DNA from: Deltaproteobacteria bacterium
Lineage (GTDB): Bacteria > Desulfobacterota > Binatia > UBA1149 > SPBQ01
DNA: 64,000 nt
Assembly: GCA_029262375.1 (NCBI GenBank)
Contig: JAJCZM010000020.1
Span: forward strand, 1 to 64,000
Reading direction: 5' to 3'
This document shows positions 26,255-35,539 of this stretch, piece by piece; positions within the stretch are counted from its first letter, which is position 1; the number at the start of each line of letters is the position of its first letter. Position numbers and translations under genes: made by a program. The notes under the pieces are model-generated. The model saw nothing but the letters and a program-made list of their open reading frames with translations. It was not told the DNA's origin and did not search any database.

Positions 26255-26838
26255 TGCACCCGCGGACAGAGCGTACACGCACCGAAATTTTGGACGCGGC
26301 CTGGCGCCTATTCGTCGAAAGGGGAACCGACGTCTCGATGGCCGAGCTTGCCGCATGCGTTGGTCTTACCCGACAGTCCATCTACGTCCATTTCGGCTCG
26401 CGGGCCGGATTGCTCATCGCGCTGGTGAGGCGGGCGGATGACCGGGCCGACATCCAGGCGCAGCTGCGTACCGCGTTGGCGAAGGCCGACCCGATCGAAC
26501 GCCTCGACGCATTCCTGTCCGCGTGGCTGGACTTCATCCCCATGATCTATCCGGTCGCCGGTTCGTTGATTCGTTCGAAGCGCGGCGATGCCGATGCGGC
26601 TGCTGCATGGAACGATCGCATGAGCGAGCTCCTCGCCGGCTTCAAGCAACTCAGCTCGGGTCTTAGAAGGGACGGGGTGCTCGCGGTTGACTGGACGGTG
26701 CCCAAAGCGGCCGAGTATCTTTGGTCGGGCAGCTCCGTTCAGATGTGGGAACTGCTCGTCGTGGAGCGTGGGTGGACGCACCGCCGTGCATCCGCGGTAC
26801 TGCGCCGCACGCTCGCGGATGTCGTGCTGCGTTCATGA
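26245..26838 (+). CDS. TetR/AcrR family transcriptional regulator
   Basis: 197 aa. N-terminal helix-turn-helix: TRTEILDAAWRLFVERGTDVSMAELAACVGLTRQSIYVHFGSRAGLL is textbook TetR (quoted in part; residues about 11-55). The C-terminal all-helical ligand/dimer domain is unrelated to known subfamilies I recognise. It likely represses itself and the divergent DUF1330-like gene by binding the CATATG-centred palindromes. Its start codon lies in the operator, and no ribosome-binding site is present, suggesting a leaderless transcript. Confidence 0.9.
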   Translation: MSNLHPRTERTRTEILDAAWRLFVERGTDVSMAELAACVGLTRQSIYVHFGSRAGLLIALVRRADDRADIQAQLRTALAKADPIERLDAFLSAWLDFIPMIYPVAGSLIRSKRGDADAAAAWNDRMSELLAGFKQLSSGLRRDGVLAVDWTVPKAAEYLWSGSSVQMWELLVVERGWTHRRASAVLRRTLADVVLRS

Positions 26839-26959
26839 ATCCCCGCCCACGAAGCACTGCCCACGAAGCGGCCATCAGGCCTGCCATCGCACGGGAGGGA
26901 CTCCGCAGGCATAGTGCGGTCTTGCGCGCCAGGCCAAGCTGCGGCGGCAGGGGACACGG

Positions 26960-27685
26960 ATGAGCACGGATTTCAAAGAACTCGACTACCAAGAGACTCC
27001 TCTCGGAGCGATCAGTCTCAGGCGTCGCGCAGAGGTCCGTCTCGGTGGAAAGATCGTTTACGAGGTGAAACTGGACGATGAGTTCTTGATGTCCAGCCTG
27101 TTCACCGAGGCGGAGGTTCAGCTGGCCACGCTGGCACTGGCCGAATTGTCGAGCTTCGAGGGCACGGCGTTGGACGTTGTCGTCGGGGGGCTCGGACTCG
27201 GCTACACCGCCGTCGCCGCGCTCGCCGATGCGTCGGTAGGTTCGCTCGTCGTCGTCGAAGTGATGGCGCCGGTCATCGATTGGCATCGACGTGGGATCGT
27301 TCCGAATGCAGATGCTCTGTGCTCTGACCCACGTACGACGCTCCTACATGGCGATTTCTTTGCCATGGCAGCGGCCGACGAAGGCTTCGATCCCGCAGAT
27401 CCCGACAAGAAATCCCATGCGATCTTGCTCGACATTGATCACTCGCCAAGTCACTGGCTCAATCCCCAAAATAGCAGCGCCTACACGGTGTCGGCGCTCG
27501 CGAAGATGGCCGAGAAGCTGCATCCGGGCGGTGTTTTCGGTCTGTGGTCGAACGACCCTCCGGAGCCCGCGTTCGAGCGCGTCATGGGCGACGCGTTCGC
27601 ATCCGCGCACTCTCACGTCGTGACGTTCGCGAATCCCTATACACGCGGCGAGTCAGCGAATACCGTTTACATCGCCCGAACGTAG
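26960..27685 (+). CDS. Spermidine-synthase-like SAM-dependent methyltransferase-fold protein
   Basis: 241 aa. Glycine motif VVVGGLGLGYTAVAALAD (about 74-91), acidic VVVEVMAP at the end of the next strand, and a LLDIDHSPSHWL motif where spermidine synthases carry the catalytic Asp. AGGGGAC lies 7 bases before the ATG. The family catalyses aminopropyl transfer or methylation; the substrate is unknown. It follows TetR on the same strand after 121 bases and may be co-regulated. A hairpin follows its stop. Confidence 0.75.
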   Translation: MSTDFKELDYQETPLGAISLRRRAEVRLGGKIVYEVKLDDEFLMSSLFTEAEVQLATLALAELSSFEGTALDVVVGGLGLGYTAVAALADASVGSLVVVEVMAPVIDWHRRGIVPNADALCSDPRTTLLHGDFFAMAAADEGFDPADPDKKSHAILLDIDHSPSHWLNPQNSSAYTVSALAKMAEKLHPGGVFGLWSNDPPEPAFERVMGDAFASAHSHVVTFANPYTRGESANTVYIART

Positions 27686-27726
27686 TAGCGCGGTCCACAG
27701 AAGTTTTCGTCTGCGGTGCAACTGGC

Positions 27727-27757
27727 GGAAGCGGTGGCCGGCGTGGCCACCGCTTCC
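27727..27757. terminator. Hairpin between convergent genes (bidirectional terminator candidate)
   Basis: GGAAGCGGTGGCC (27727-27739) and its exact complement (27745-27757) enclose a 5-base loop. It lies between the convergent methyltransferase-fold gene (ends 27685) and penicillin-acylase-like gene (ends 27776). Neither side has a T run, so it is not a canonical intrinsic terminator. Confidence 0.55.
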
Positions 27758-27775
27758 GAGCAGCAAGTAGTGTAG

Positions 27776-30700
27776 CTACTTCGTAGCTTGGAGGATGAGT
27801 AGGCCGTTCGGCTCCCATTCACGAATGTCGATATAGGTATCGGTCGTGCCGTTTGTGAAGTGCGTTGTCACGTCACGTGCCGGCGAGATGGCGACACTGG
27901 AGAAATCGGTTTTGATCGTCTTGACCTTGAGCTTGCTGGCCTTGCCCGGTTTGCCGATCTTGACCAGCATCTGCTTCAGATCACCGATGGTCCCGTCCTT
28001 GTCCTTGTAGGAAAAGGTCGTGGGGTTTTTTGTCTCCATCGTGCCGGCGGGCAGCGTGACCGTGTAGATGTCGCCGTCGGCGTCCGAGATCGTGAGCGTC
28101 ACGTCATCAGCATCCGGATCGAACGTCCCGATATGGAAGCCCTTACCTGAAACCTTGAGCGTGTCGCTTGAAGGCTTGAGCACGCGCTTGAGCTTCGCCG
28201 AGAGCTTCGTGAAGCCGGAGCGTAATCGATCTTGCGGTGCACGGTCGGAGCCGTCCAGCACGGAATCATCATCGGTGTCCTCGTCGGTAGGGTCAGCGCC
28301 CGCGAGGAACTCGTCGGCGAGTTTCAGTTTGTCACCGTCGGTGTCGTCTTTCTCGTTGCGGCTGGTGTCGCCGAAGTACCAACGCTCGTAAGCGTCCCAC
28401 ACACCGTCACCGTCGTTATCGACGCTGCCACTCGCTTCGAGGTCGGTGCTCGCCGAGATCATCGGCAAGAAACGCCAATCTCTCCACAGCGGAGAGAAGC
28501 TGGTGTTGTTCGGATCGATAAACGTGACGCCGGCGACCGAGCCTTCGACGTGGCCGCTTTGGCCGAGCGGGAACATGAACTCACCCTGCATCGTGTCGCC
28601 GGCTTCGATGATTTCTTCCCAGGTGCCGCGGTTGCCGGCGGGGGTGGGTGTGAACACCAACTCGGGGAAGAGTCCCGATAGTGGGTGGGCATAGTTGTCG
28701 TTGGGACGCGGTGAATCCGCGGGTATTCCGCCGGTCGCTAGCGTCGACAGCGCGTCGCGCACCACGACTTCCCAGCTCGTGCCGTTGAAATAGTCGCCGG
28801 CATATTCTTGGGCGTAGCTACCGGTTACGTCGCCCGCAGCCGAGTCGATCGCGTGGATCACCAGCGCCAGCGCGCGACCGCCGCCCGGTACACCGACAGC
28901 GCCGGAGAACTCATCCCCGTAGATGTCGTTCACGAGTGCCGAGACCAAAGACGTGATGAATACGGTCTCACCGGCGGTTTCCGTCGCGGTGACCGGATCG
29001 ACGATGCTGCGCCCGAATTCAGGGGTCGCGTTGTGCACTTCGAGCTGAGCCAGCACGGTATCGACGGCCGCGTTGCCGCCGTTACCTACGGCGTTTACCG
29101 CCTGTCGCAGTCGCGGTACGAGGAATCGGCCTTTGTTGCCGTCGCCACTGAGTCCGGCGACATCCTTGTTCAACTGGCGTTGTTTGTCCCGATCCCAAGC
29201 TGACTCGGCGGCGAGCCGCTCGGTGATGAACGTAACGCGGTGATTGCGACCGAATCCCGATCCATCGTCGGCCGTGGCGGCCTTGTTGTTCCAGTTGGCC
29301 GTGTAGCCTTCAGCCGGGTTGATGACTTCGGGGAATGCGACGATCTCAGTGATGCGGAAGTCATCGCCGAGCGCGGGTACGACGCTCCAGGGATACTCCA
29401 GCGTGAGCGTGTTGTTGTCGTTGCTCGCAATACGGCGCGACTGGCGATAGCCGGTACCGCTGATGATCGTCACGATGTACTCACTGCCCTGCAGTGAAGG
29501 GTTCTGGTAGCGGAAGTTGATGGCCGGGGGGCTGTAGTCGGCGCCGAGGAACGCCCCGGTGGCCGTGAGCGTAGAAGCCGCAGCGGAGTCGACGGTTCCT
29601 TCGACCACCGATAGCGAGTTCGGGCCGGTGCCGTCCATCGGGAGCAGCTTGTCGGTCAGGTCCTGACGTATGCGTGAGAAGCCGCTGGAGTAGTAGCCGA
29701 TGTTGCCTTTGCCACCGTCGGTGCCGATGCCGTTGAAGGCGACGTTGTCGGCGCAGTACTGGTTGTGCGTCGTCGGAATGATGCGGGTGGCTTCGCGCAC
29801 GTCCAAGCAGTCGGTGGCCTTTTGGATCTGGCCCCAACCCCAAACCGCGGTGGACTCTTCCATCCAGTAGGCGAGATCGCGGCTGACGGCGACGATGTCT
29901 TCGCCGGACTCGACGGCGACGTACTCAGAGCTGTCGTCGGGCGTCGTCGTGAACGGTGAGCCGACGGTTAGCGTATCGCCGGCTGCGCCGGAGATTGCCC
30001 GAATCTGGCCGACGCCGGTACCGTCGATGATAGCGACGTAGCCGCCGATGTACGAAGCAACGAACACCTCACCGGCGTCCGTCAGCGTGGTAGCGGTACC
30101 ACTGGATGCGATACCGTTTTCGTCGCCGAGGAACTGCGCTACGGGGCGATCGCCGCCGTTACCACCACGCTCGTGTGTGCGCCAGAAGGTGAAGGTTTCA
30201 ATCAGACCGGTGTTGTCAGCCCAGATCGATTCGATACGCGGAATCATCGGAGCCGGCGTACCCTCGTCGTTGTAGCGAAGAACGTCGTTGTCCTCGAGGA
30301 TGACTTCTTCGAAGATGGTATCGGCGACTCGCAACTGCGCGGTCGTTGACGTGTAGGCCACCGAATCGTTGTGGCCGATCAGCACGAGCGGCGCGCCCAT
30401 GAGTTCCATGCCCATTGCGCCGACGGATTCGCCGGAGCGCAGTTCCATGAAGTGCATGATCGACGGCGTCTGAATGCCCATCTGCGGGAAGCCGCCGAGC
30501 CAGGGGTTTCCGGTGTCACTGCGGTTCGCAGCGATCAACCATGCGTAACTGCCGAGCTGCATCCATGCGCCCCATTTCTGGCCGCGAGCCTTTCGCTCGG
30601 CGAACCGCTCGGCGCGAGCCTCGGCGGCTTCGACGTAATCGTGGTCGGGAAAGCGCGATGCGTACTGTACGAGTGCGTTGCTAACCGAGGCGTCGGCCAA

Positions 30701-31696
30701 CTCGTCCGAGTTGGATGCGTCGTTCTTGGCAGGGGTCGCTTCGGCGGTTTCTTCCGTAGAATCTTTCGTCGGCGCATTCGGTGCTTCGACGATGGCGTCG
30801 CGCTCAGGCTGGTCGGTCTGCTCGAGCTTCTCGGGTGCAATGGGATCGATCGCGGCGAGCGGGCCGCCGAAGCCGGGGGTCGTGGCATCTGGGACGGTAA
30901 CGGGAGCGAGCGGATCGTTGAGGAAGTTCAGATCGCGCCAGACTTCCGTGCCGGGCGTCGTACCCAGTGTTCCGATGAGCGCCTGTAGCTCGCCGAATCG
31001 TTGGTCCTCGTTGAAGTTCTCAGCACCGAATCGTCGAATCTGAATCACGCCGACGGCCATGCCCATTTCGGGCGTGTACTGGAATCCTGCCAGAGGCCGC
31101 AGCGGATCGGCGCCGCCCGGCGCCTTGTAGTTTGGATCGACCTGATCAGAAATGTTGGTCGCGTTCCCGAAGAGGTCGGCGCCCAATCCGAGGAAGTTCA
31201 GGAGGCTGATCTCCAGCGGCATCGGAAGGCTGCCCGCGTAGATATCTTCAATGACATCGTTGACACCCTTGCAGTACTCCATGAGCATCTCGCGCTCGAG
31301 CGTGGGCATGTTGGCGTACATGCGGTTCAGCTCCGACGACGTGTACGCTTCACGGCGCGAATCGATGTCGTCGTTGATGAAGCTCGGATCCAGACCACCG
31401 AAGGCTTGCGATAATGTACCGCGACCGGCGCGTGCGAACAGAACGAGCTGCACGAGGCGATCCTGGGCAGCCTGTCGACCGGCTTCGTAGCCCAACTCCA
31501 GGTCGGTATCTGCATAGATATGGGGGGTTCCCCAGGCAGGCTCGCGCACTGTGGTCGCCGCCGCATCAGTGGTTGTCACGTCCGCGGTGAGTATGGTCGC
31601 GGCGGTGAGAAGGAAGGCGCCGAGGCATTGCGCGACGCGTATCGCGAGCGAGTGGTTGATCGGATGGGTCGAAGACGTCGGTGTAATCTTAACCAT
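27776..31696 (-). CDS. Large penicillin acylase family N-terminal-nucleophile hydrolase
   Basis: 1306 aa from the ATG (MVKITPTSS), longer than the roughly 750-850 aa usual for the family. A signal peptide is followed by the alpha subunit (REPAWGTPHIYADTDLELGYEAGRQAAQ in part). An acidic, Ala/Glu/Asp-rich spacer covers about 280-340. The beta-subunit start is a Gly-Ser pair near 382-383 (QLGSYAWLIAANRSDTGNP), where Ser would become the nucleophile after self-cleavage. The C-terminal third adds Ca-binding DxDxDGxxD-type (thrombospondin-3-like) repeats and an Ig-like end. Family members hydrolyse amides such as penicillins or acyl-homoserine lactones outside the cytoplasm. The substrate here is unknown. 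Confidence 0.85.
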   Translation of the reverse strand: MVKITPTSSTHPINHSLAIRVAQCLGAFLLTAATILTADVTTTDAAATTVREPAWGTPHIYADTDLELGYEAGRQAAQDRLVQLVLFARAGRGTLSQAFGGLDPSFINDDIDSRREAYTSSELNRMYANMPTLEREMLMEYCKGVNDVIEDIYAGSLPMPLEISLLNFLGLGADLFGNATNISDQVDPNYKAPGGADPLRPLAGFQYTPEMGMAVGVIQIRRFGAENFNEDQRFGELQALIGTLGTTPGTEVWRDLNFLNDPLAPVTVPDATTPGFGGPLAAIDPIAPEKLEQTDQPERDAIVEAPNAPTKDSTEETAEATPAKNDASNSDELADASVSNALVQYASRFPDHDYVEAAEARAERFAERKARGQKWGAWMQLGSYAWLIAANRSDTGNPWLGGFPQMGIQTPSIMHFMELRSGESVGAMGMELMGAPLVLIGHNDSVAYTSTTAQLRVADTIFEEVILEDNDVLRYNDEGTPAPMIPRIESIWADNTGLIETFTFWRTHERGGNGGDRPVAQFLGDENGIASSGTATTLTDAGEVFVASYIGGYVAIIDGTGVGQIRAISGAAGDTLTVGSPFTTTPDDSSEYVAVESGEDIVAVSRDLAYWMEESTAVWGWGQIQKATDCLDVREATRIIPTTHNQYCADNVAFNGIGTDGGKGNIGYYSSGFSRIRQDLTDKLLPMDGTGPNSLSVVEGTVDSAAASTLTATGAFLGADYSPPAINFRYQNPSLQGSEYIVTIISGTGYRQSRRIASNDNNTLTLEYPWSVVPALGDDFRITEIVAFPEVINPAEGYTANWNNKAATADDGSGFGRNHRVTFITERLAAESAWDRDKQRQLNKDVAGLSGDGNKGRFLVPRLRQAVNAVGNGGNAAVDTVLAQLEVHNATPEFGRSIVDPVTATETAGETVFITSLVSALVNDIYGDEFSGAVGVPGGGRALALVIHAIDSAAGDVTGSYAQEYAGDYFNGTSWEVVVRDALSTLATGGIPADSPRPNDNYAHPLSGLFPELVFTPTPAGNRGTWEEIIEAGDTMQGEFMFPLGQSGHVEGSVAGVTFIDPNNTSFSPLWRDWRFLPMISASTDLEASGSVDNDGDGVWDAYERWYFGDTSRNEKDDTDGDKLKLADEFLAGADPTDEDTDDDSVLDGSDRAPQDRLRSGFTKLSAKLKRVLKPSSDTLKVSGKGFHIGTFDPDADDVTLTISDADGDIYTVTLPAGTMETKNPTTFSYKDKDGTIGDLKQMLVKIGKPGKASKLKVKTIKTDFSSVAISPARDVTTHFTNGTTDTYIDIREWEPNGLLILQATK

Positions 31697-32090
31697 ATAG
31701 AAGACATTTCTGACTTGACGCCCGCAAGTCAAGAGAGTTGGTCAGAATCGGTGCGCCGCTGACCGCAGATCGTGGAGTCGAGCGTTTCCTGCGGGCCGGG
31801 CCGGGCCGAACGCTCGACTCAGCGCGCGCCGAATCCGAGGCGCGACCGGGGGGCTTCGCTCTTGGCCGATAGGCGTAGCTGCTCGGATCGCGGATGTGGC
31901 GGTCGGGCGCACGCAAGCCACATGATCATGACGAGACCGACCCGTCTCAGCGCGGGTCCCAATACGGGAATGAGAATCCGATGGTCGCTATTCCCCGGCG
32001 ATTCGGCATCCCTGCGTCGGCACGTCCGTTGCAACTCCGCAGTGACCATTCGCCCGCCTCGAAGGGGGGACGAACGCCACAGGAGTACCA
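31697..32090. other. Divergent intergenic region, 394 bp
   Basis: Lies between the penicillin-acylase-like gene (minus) and a Cys-rich secreted protein gene (plus). It contains the long inverted repeat at 31775-31820. Open frames on both strands (for example 31819-32091 minus) have no Shine-Dalgarno and are Arg-rich, as expected of chance frames. Confidence 0.4.
31775..31820. repeat. 12-bp inverted repeat with GGGCC-rich loop
   Basis: GAGTCGAGCGTT (31775-31786) and its perfect complement (31809-31820) flank a 22-base loop containing three GGGCC repeats. It is 80-125 bases upstream of the penicillin-acylase-like start. Possible operator or 5' hairpin; there is no T tract. Confidence 0.7.
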
Positions 32091-32672
32091 ATGACGCGAA
32101 AAACGATCTTAACCGCCGTGCTGACCGCCGCCTTCTTTCTTTCCGCAGGTCACGTATCCATCGTGTCCGCGGGTACCGCAGACGGACTGACTCCGTCGGT
32201 GGAGACTCCCTGCGATGAGGCCGGCCTCACCGGGAGCGCTTGGGGCCTATGCAACTCGTACTGCGAAGCGAAGGACTGTGATTACGAATTTCCTCGTGCG
32301 TCGATGCGCTCCTGTGCGCGCACGTTGCGCAACTTCTATCGTGTGACCGACGGTCTCGTGCCGCCGTGTGTAAACACCGCCGGAGACGATATCCCCACCT
32401 GCCCGTGTTACTCGGCCAGCGACCTGACTACCGCGATGGTTGATGGTTGCAGTGACGTCGTTGCGAACTTCTGTGATGACGAGCAGTGCGTGCTCGAGTG
32501 CAGCGATCCTGCTTTCTTCGCATTCGCGTCGAGCACGCCCGACGAGAATTTCTGCGAAGTTGTTACCGAAGGAACGCTGGTCGCGGTTGAGATTTCCCCG
32601 GAGGAAGCCGACGCCTGCATGAACTTGGTGCGCGGTCTTCCAATCGATCCGGTTACGCCTGTCTACGAGTAA
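32091..32672 (+). CDS. Secreted Cys-rich hypothetical protein
   Basis: 193 aa with AGGAG 5 bases before the ATG. A signal peptide (MTRKTILTAVLTAAFFLSAG..VSA) is followed by a body with 16 or so Cys, including WGLCNSYCEAKDCDYE and CPCYSASDLTTAMVDGC. That suggests several disulfides and an extracytoplasmic location. The first part (AWGLCNSYCEAKDC..SCARTLRNFYRVTDG) is a pattern I have seen in uncharacterised Deltaproteobacteria-like secreted proteins; no function is known. It is monocistronic and convergent with the NarX-like kinase gene. Confidence 0.75.
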   Translation: MTRKTILTAVLTAAFFLSAGHVSIVSAGTADGLTPSVETPCDEAGLTGSAWGLCNSYCEAKDCDYEFPRASMRSCARTLRNFYRVTDGLVPPCVNTAGDDIPTCPCYSASDLTTAMVDGCSDVVANFCDDEQCVLECSDPAFFAFASSTPDENFCEVVTEGTLVAVEISPEEADACMNLVRGLPIDPVTPVYE

Positions 32673-32793
32673 CCGACTTTTCCCCCTCCTGGCGTGCGGC
32701 GGGCCGAAGTCATCGCAACCCCATGTGATACTTCGGTCGCGCTACACGCGCGCGTAGTCGCGGAGTAGCTGCTGCCTGAACGAGCGGCTGGGC

Positions 32794-34629
32794 CTAGTCG
32801 AGACTCGTATGCGCTCCGTCCGCCGTCCCCTGCCGTTGCTCGGTTGGGACCACCACTTCAACGCGAGTGCCACCGCTCGCTGCGGGAACTATCAGTAAGG
32901 TTCCACCTATCAGGTCGATCGCCTCACGAAGACTGGCAAGCCCATACGTTGCCTCGGAGGGAGTGAATCTCGAGCCGGAAGTCGTGGCGCATCCGATACC
33001 GTCGTCAGTCACAACGAGTTGAGCTGCGCCTGGTGTCGAGTGCGTATCGAGTGAGACCTTGCACGTCGTGGCTTGTGCATGCTTCTCCACATTGCTGAGA
33101 AGCTCGCGTGCAACGCGGAACAGAAGGAATTCGACGTCGTCGCTGAACCGAATCTCGTCGGCGTCTGTGGTGATCTCGCACGGTGGTCCGCCACGATCGG
33201 CCATTTTTTCGGCAAGCCAGTCGATGGCGTCGCGGAGCCCGAGATCTTTGAGGACAGGCGGGCTGAGTTCAAAGAGCAAATCGCGGGTATCTTCGATCGT
33301 TTCCGTTACGATCTTGAGCAGCGCTGCTGTTTGGTCGTGCTGCGCGCCACTGGCCAGACTCTCCTTCAGGGCGGCCAGTCGGAATCGGCACACACCGAGG
33401 TTCTGGATCGTGCGGTCGTGGAGTGCGTCGGCTATGCGGCGTCTCTCGCGCTCCTCAGCGAGCGTCGCGTGTGCTGTGAGCTGGCGCAATCTGTGTGTTG
33501 CGCGTTCGCGTATCGTGACATCTTGAACCGTAGCGCTGAAGATCGGACTCGGCTGAGTGGTCGTTGCGCGACCGTGAATTCGGACTTCTAGTGTTCGAAG
33601 CTCGCCATCTGCTCGTACGATACGGAAGCGCGTGAGATCGCTCTCATCGGTGGCCGCGGGTGGGCTGGTTCCTGTATCGAGCTGTCCGATTTCGGCGCGA
33701 GGCATGAGTTCTGCGTGAGTGCCACGGGTGGCGACTTCCGCCGCCGCTCGCAGCATCGTGCGATCATCCGGGTGCACGAACGAGTAAAACGTCTCGAAGG
33801 TCGAATCTACCGCTCCAGGTGCCAGGCCGAGAATGCGATAGGTTTCGTCAGACCATGTATCCGGTCGAGCTCCTTGTCGCCATTCGATGCTGCCTACGTG
33901 CGCGATCCCTTCGGCGATGGCCAGGCGCTCGTAAGCAGCCGCGGTCAGCGCGGTCAGCTGCTTCTGTGCGCTGATGTCTCTGACGATAAAGAGGATCGTC
34001 GGGGATCCTTCTATGTCCATGACCTGTGCACTCAGCTGGCAGTCTATACTGCCCTTGTTACGTGTTTTCAGTTTCGCCTCGAACCGGAGGCTCCTCTCGT
34101 CGTTAGCGAGCTTGGCGACTTGGTCGACGCTGGAGGAGGGGTCTTCCAAGAGGTCCTGAGGCGACATGCTCAGAAACTCCGCACGAGAGTACCCCAAGTG
34201 TGAGAGCGCTTCCGAGTTGACCTCGATCCAGTTGCCTAGTCTCGTCGGCGTGGTGACTTCCGCGATGCCGACCATCTCGGGGCTTGCTTCGAACAGCATT
34301 CGGTAGCGACGCTCGCTGATTCGAAGAGCGCGTTCAGTGTGTCGCTGTTGTGCGATCATGCGTCCGAGCGTCAGTACCGCGAGTAGCGCGAGCGCGCTTA
34401 CGGCCAGGCCCGGCAGCTCAGACACACGAAGGGCGCTGGCTGCATCTTCGCCGAACGCGCCATTCAAATGCAGTAGTGTGACGGTTTGTCGCAGCGTCAT
34501 CAGCGAGAGCGTCGCGATCAGGAATCCGAAGCGCCAATCTCGGATGCGGCGATAGACGACGATTGCCCAACACAGGGCCGCGATGCGGAGAAGTATCGAA
34601 GCGACGAGAGTCAGTGAGATGGTCGGCAT
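32794..34629 (-). CDS. PAS-PAS NarX-type (HisKA_3) sensor histidine kinase
   Basis: 611 aa from ATG MPTISLTLVAS; a GTG 42 bases further 5' is an alternative and neither has a clear ribosome-binding site. Three N-terminal membrane helices are followed by two PAS modules (RYRMLFEASPEMVGIAEV; AIAEGIAHVGSIEW) and a HisKA_3 H-box (ERRRIADALHDRTIQNLG). The HATPase domain carries ELLSNVEKHAQA and TDDGIG. Such kinases pair with LuxR/NarL-type DNA-binding regulators, but none is adjacent, so the partner must be elsewhere. The gene is single. Confidence 0.9.
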   Translation of the reverse strand: MPTISLTLVASILLRIAALCWAIVVYRRIRDWRFGFLIATLSLMTLRQTVTLLHLNGAFGEDAASALRVSELPGLAVSALALLAVLTLGRMIAQQRHTERALRISERRYRMLFEASPEMVGIAEVTTPTRLGNWIEVNSEALSHLGYSRAEFLSMSPQDLLEDPSSSVDQVAKLANDERSLRFEAKLKTRNKGSIDCQLSAQVMDIEGSPTILFIVRDISAQKQLTALTAAAYERLAIAEGIAHVGSIEWRQGARPDTWSDETYRILGLAPGAVDSTFETFYSFVHPDDRTMLRAAAEVATRGTHAELMPRAEIGQLDTGTSPPAATDESDLTRFRIVRADGELRTLEVRIHGRATTTQPSPIFSATVQDVTIRERATHRLRQLTAHATLAEERERRRIADALHDRTIQNLGVCRFRLAALKESLASGAQHDQTAALLKIVTETIEDTRDLLFELSPPVLKDLGLRDAIDWLAEKMADRGGPPCEITTDADEIRFSDDVEFLLFRVARELLSNVEKHAQATTCKVSLDTHSTPGAAQLVVTDDGIGCATTSGSRFTPSEATYGLASLREAIDLIGGTLLIVPAASGGTRVEVVVPTEQRQGTADGAHTSLD

Positions 34630-34787
34630 CGCGCAATGAGTGTGGGAGAGGCCCGCGGATGAAGCCAGCACTTGGTCGTCTATGCTATACGAGCGGAGAC
34701 AGCGCGGCGCTGGAGCGGCGCTGTTACGCGTACGTCGGAATCAAGAGACGAGGAGGGGGGAGGATGGGGACGAGAGAGGGAAGCGAT

Positions 34788-34813
34788 GGCCGCCCGCGCG
34801 TACGCGGGCGGCC
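34788..34813 (-). terminator. Hairpin terminator after the RRM gene
   Basis: GGCCGCCCGCG-cgta-CGCGGGCGGCC, an 11-bp perfect GC stem just past the stop at 34824. A pyrimidine-rich stretch but no pure T run follows on the minus strand. Confidence 0.6.
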
Positions 34814-34823
34814 AAAGGTTAAA

Positions 34824-35117
34824 CTACCAGCGGTCGCGACCGCCGCCGCCACCGCCGCCGCCGCCGCGATTCTCGCGAGGCTTGGCTTCGTTGACTTTCA
34901 GATTGCGACCGTCGAGGTCGACACCGTCGAGCGCCGAGATGGCTGCTTCGGCGGAACCCGGATCCATTTCGACGAATGCGAAGCCGCGCGAGCGGCCTGT
35001 TTCACGATCCATGACGATGCTCACCGAGTGAACTTCGCCGTGCTGTGCGAAGCAGTCTCGCAGACCGGATTCGCTCGTATCAAAGGACAGGTTACCTACG
35101 TAAATCTTCTTGGACAT
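34824..35117 (-). CDS. RRM-domain RNA-binding protein with Gly-rich tail
   Basis: 97 aa. One complete RNA recognition motif: RNP2 IYVGNLSF and RNP1 RGFAFVEM with the aromatic residues that stack on RNA. It ends in a run of nine Gly encoded by a GGC/GGT repeat and RDRW. Small bacterial RRM proteins of this size act as RNA chaperones and are often cold-responsive. GGAG lies 4 bases before the ATG. It is a single gene with a long 5' region and its own hairpin terminator. Confidence 0.9.
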   Translation of the reverse strand: MSKKIYVGNLSFDTSESGLRDCFAQHGEVHSVSIVMDRETGRSRGFAFVEMDPGSAEAAISALDGVDLDGRNLKVNEAKPRENRGGGGGGGGGRDRW

Positions 35118-35539
35118 GTTTCTCCATCAGAGTCTCGCGCAACAGCGCCAACTCGTACTTTCTCTAATATCCCGGCGATCCGGGTGTGCACAGAGTTCGA
35201 AAGGCTGAGCTAACTGTGATCGCGAGGCTGGTAACGGATCTTGCGATGGGTGCCGGTTGATGGGCACCCAGGCGGGCTCCAGCCGCGGCCCAAGGGACCG
35301 CGCCAGGTCCAGTTCAATCACGTTAACGGTGGCAGGGGAAACGGAAAGCTCGAATTCGTGCGAATCAATACGTGGCCGTCCTGGCTACGGGTTCACCCTA
35401 ATAGCGACACGGTAGGGTGCGGTTCGCGTTGACGCTGCCTCTGTAGATCGCCTAAACTCTCCGCGCTGGTCACGCTCCCACGATTCCCGTGCGATGCCCG
35501 TATGACGAGATGAATCCGATGAAAAGGGGGAGTTTTCCC
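35118..35539. other. Divergent intergenic region, 422 bp
   Basis: Between the RRM gene and a secreted Cys-rich protein gene. It holds a short hairpin GGGTGCC/GGCACCC (around 35246-35268), a 7-bp inverted repeat CACCCTA/TAGGGTG (35394-35400 and 35413-35419) and a likely plus-strand promoter. The RRM mRNA may have a structured leader, as seen for cold-shock-type genes. Confidence 0.4.
35429..35458 (+). promoter_or_regulatory. Putative sigma70 promoter with flanking inverted repeat
   Basis: TTGACG (35429-35434), 18-base spacer, TAAACT (35453-35458), about 80 bases before the gene at 35540. The inverted repeat CACCCTA/TAGGGTG ends 10 bases upstream of the -35 box and could be an activator site. 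Confidence 0.5.
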
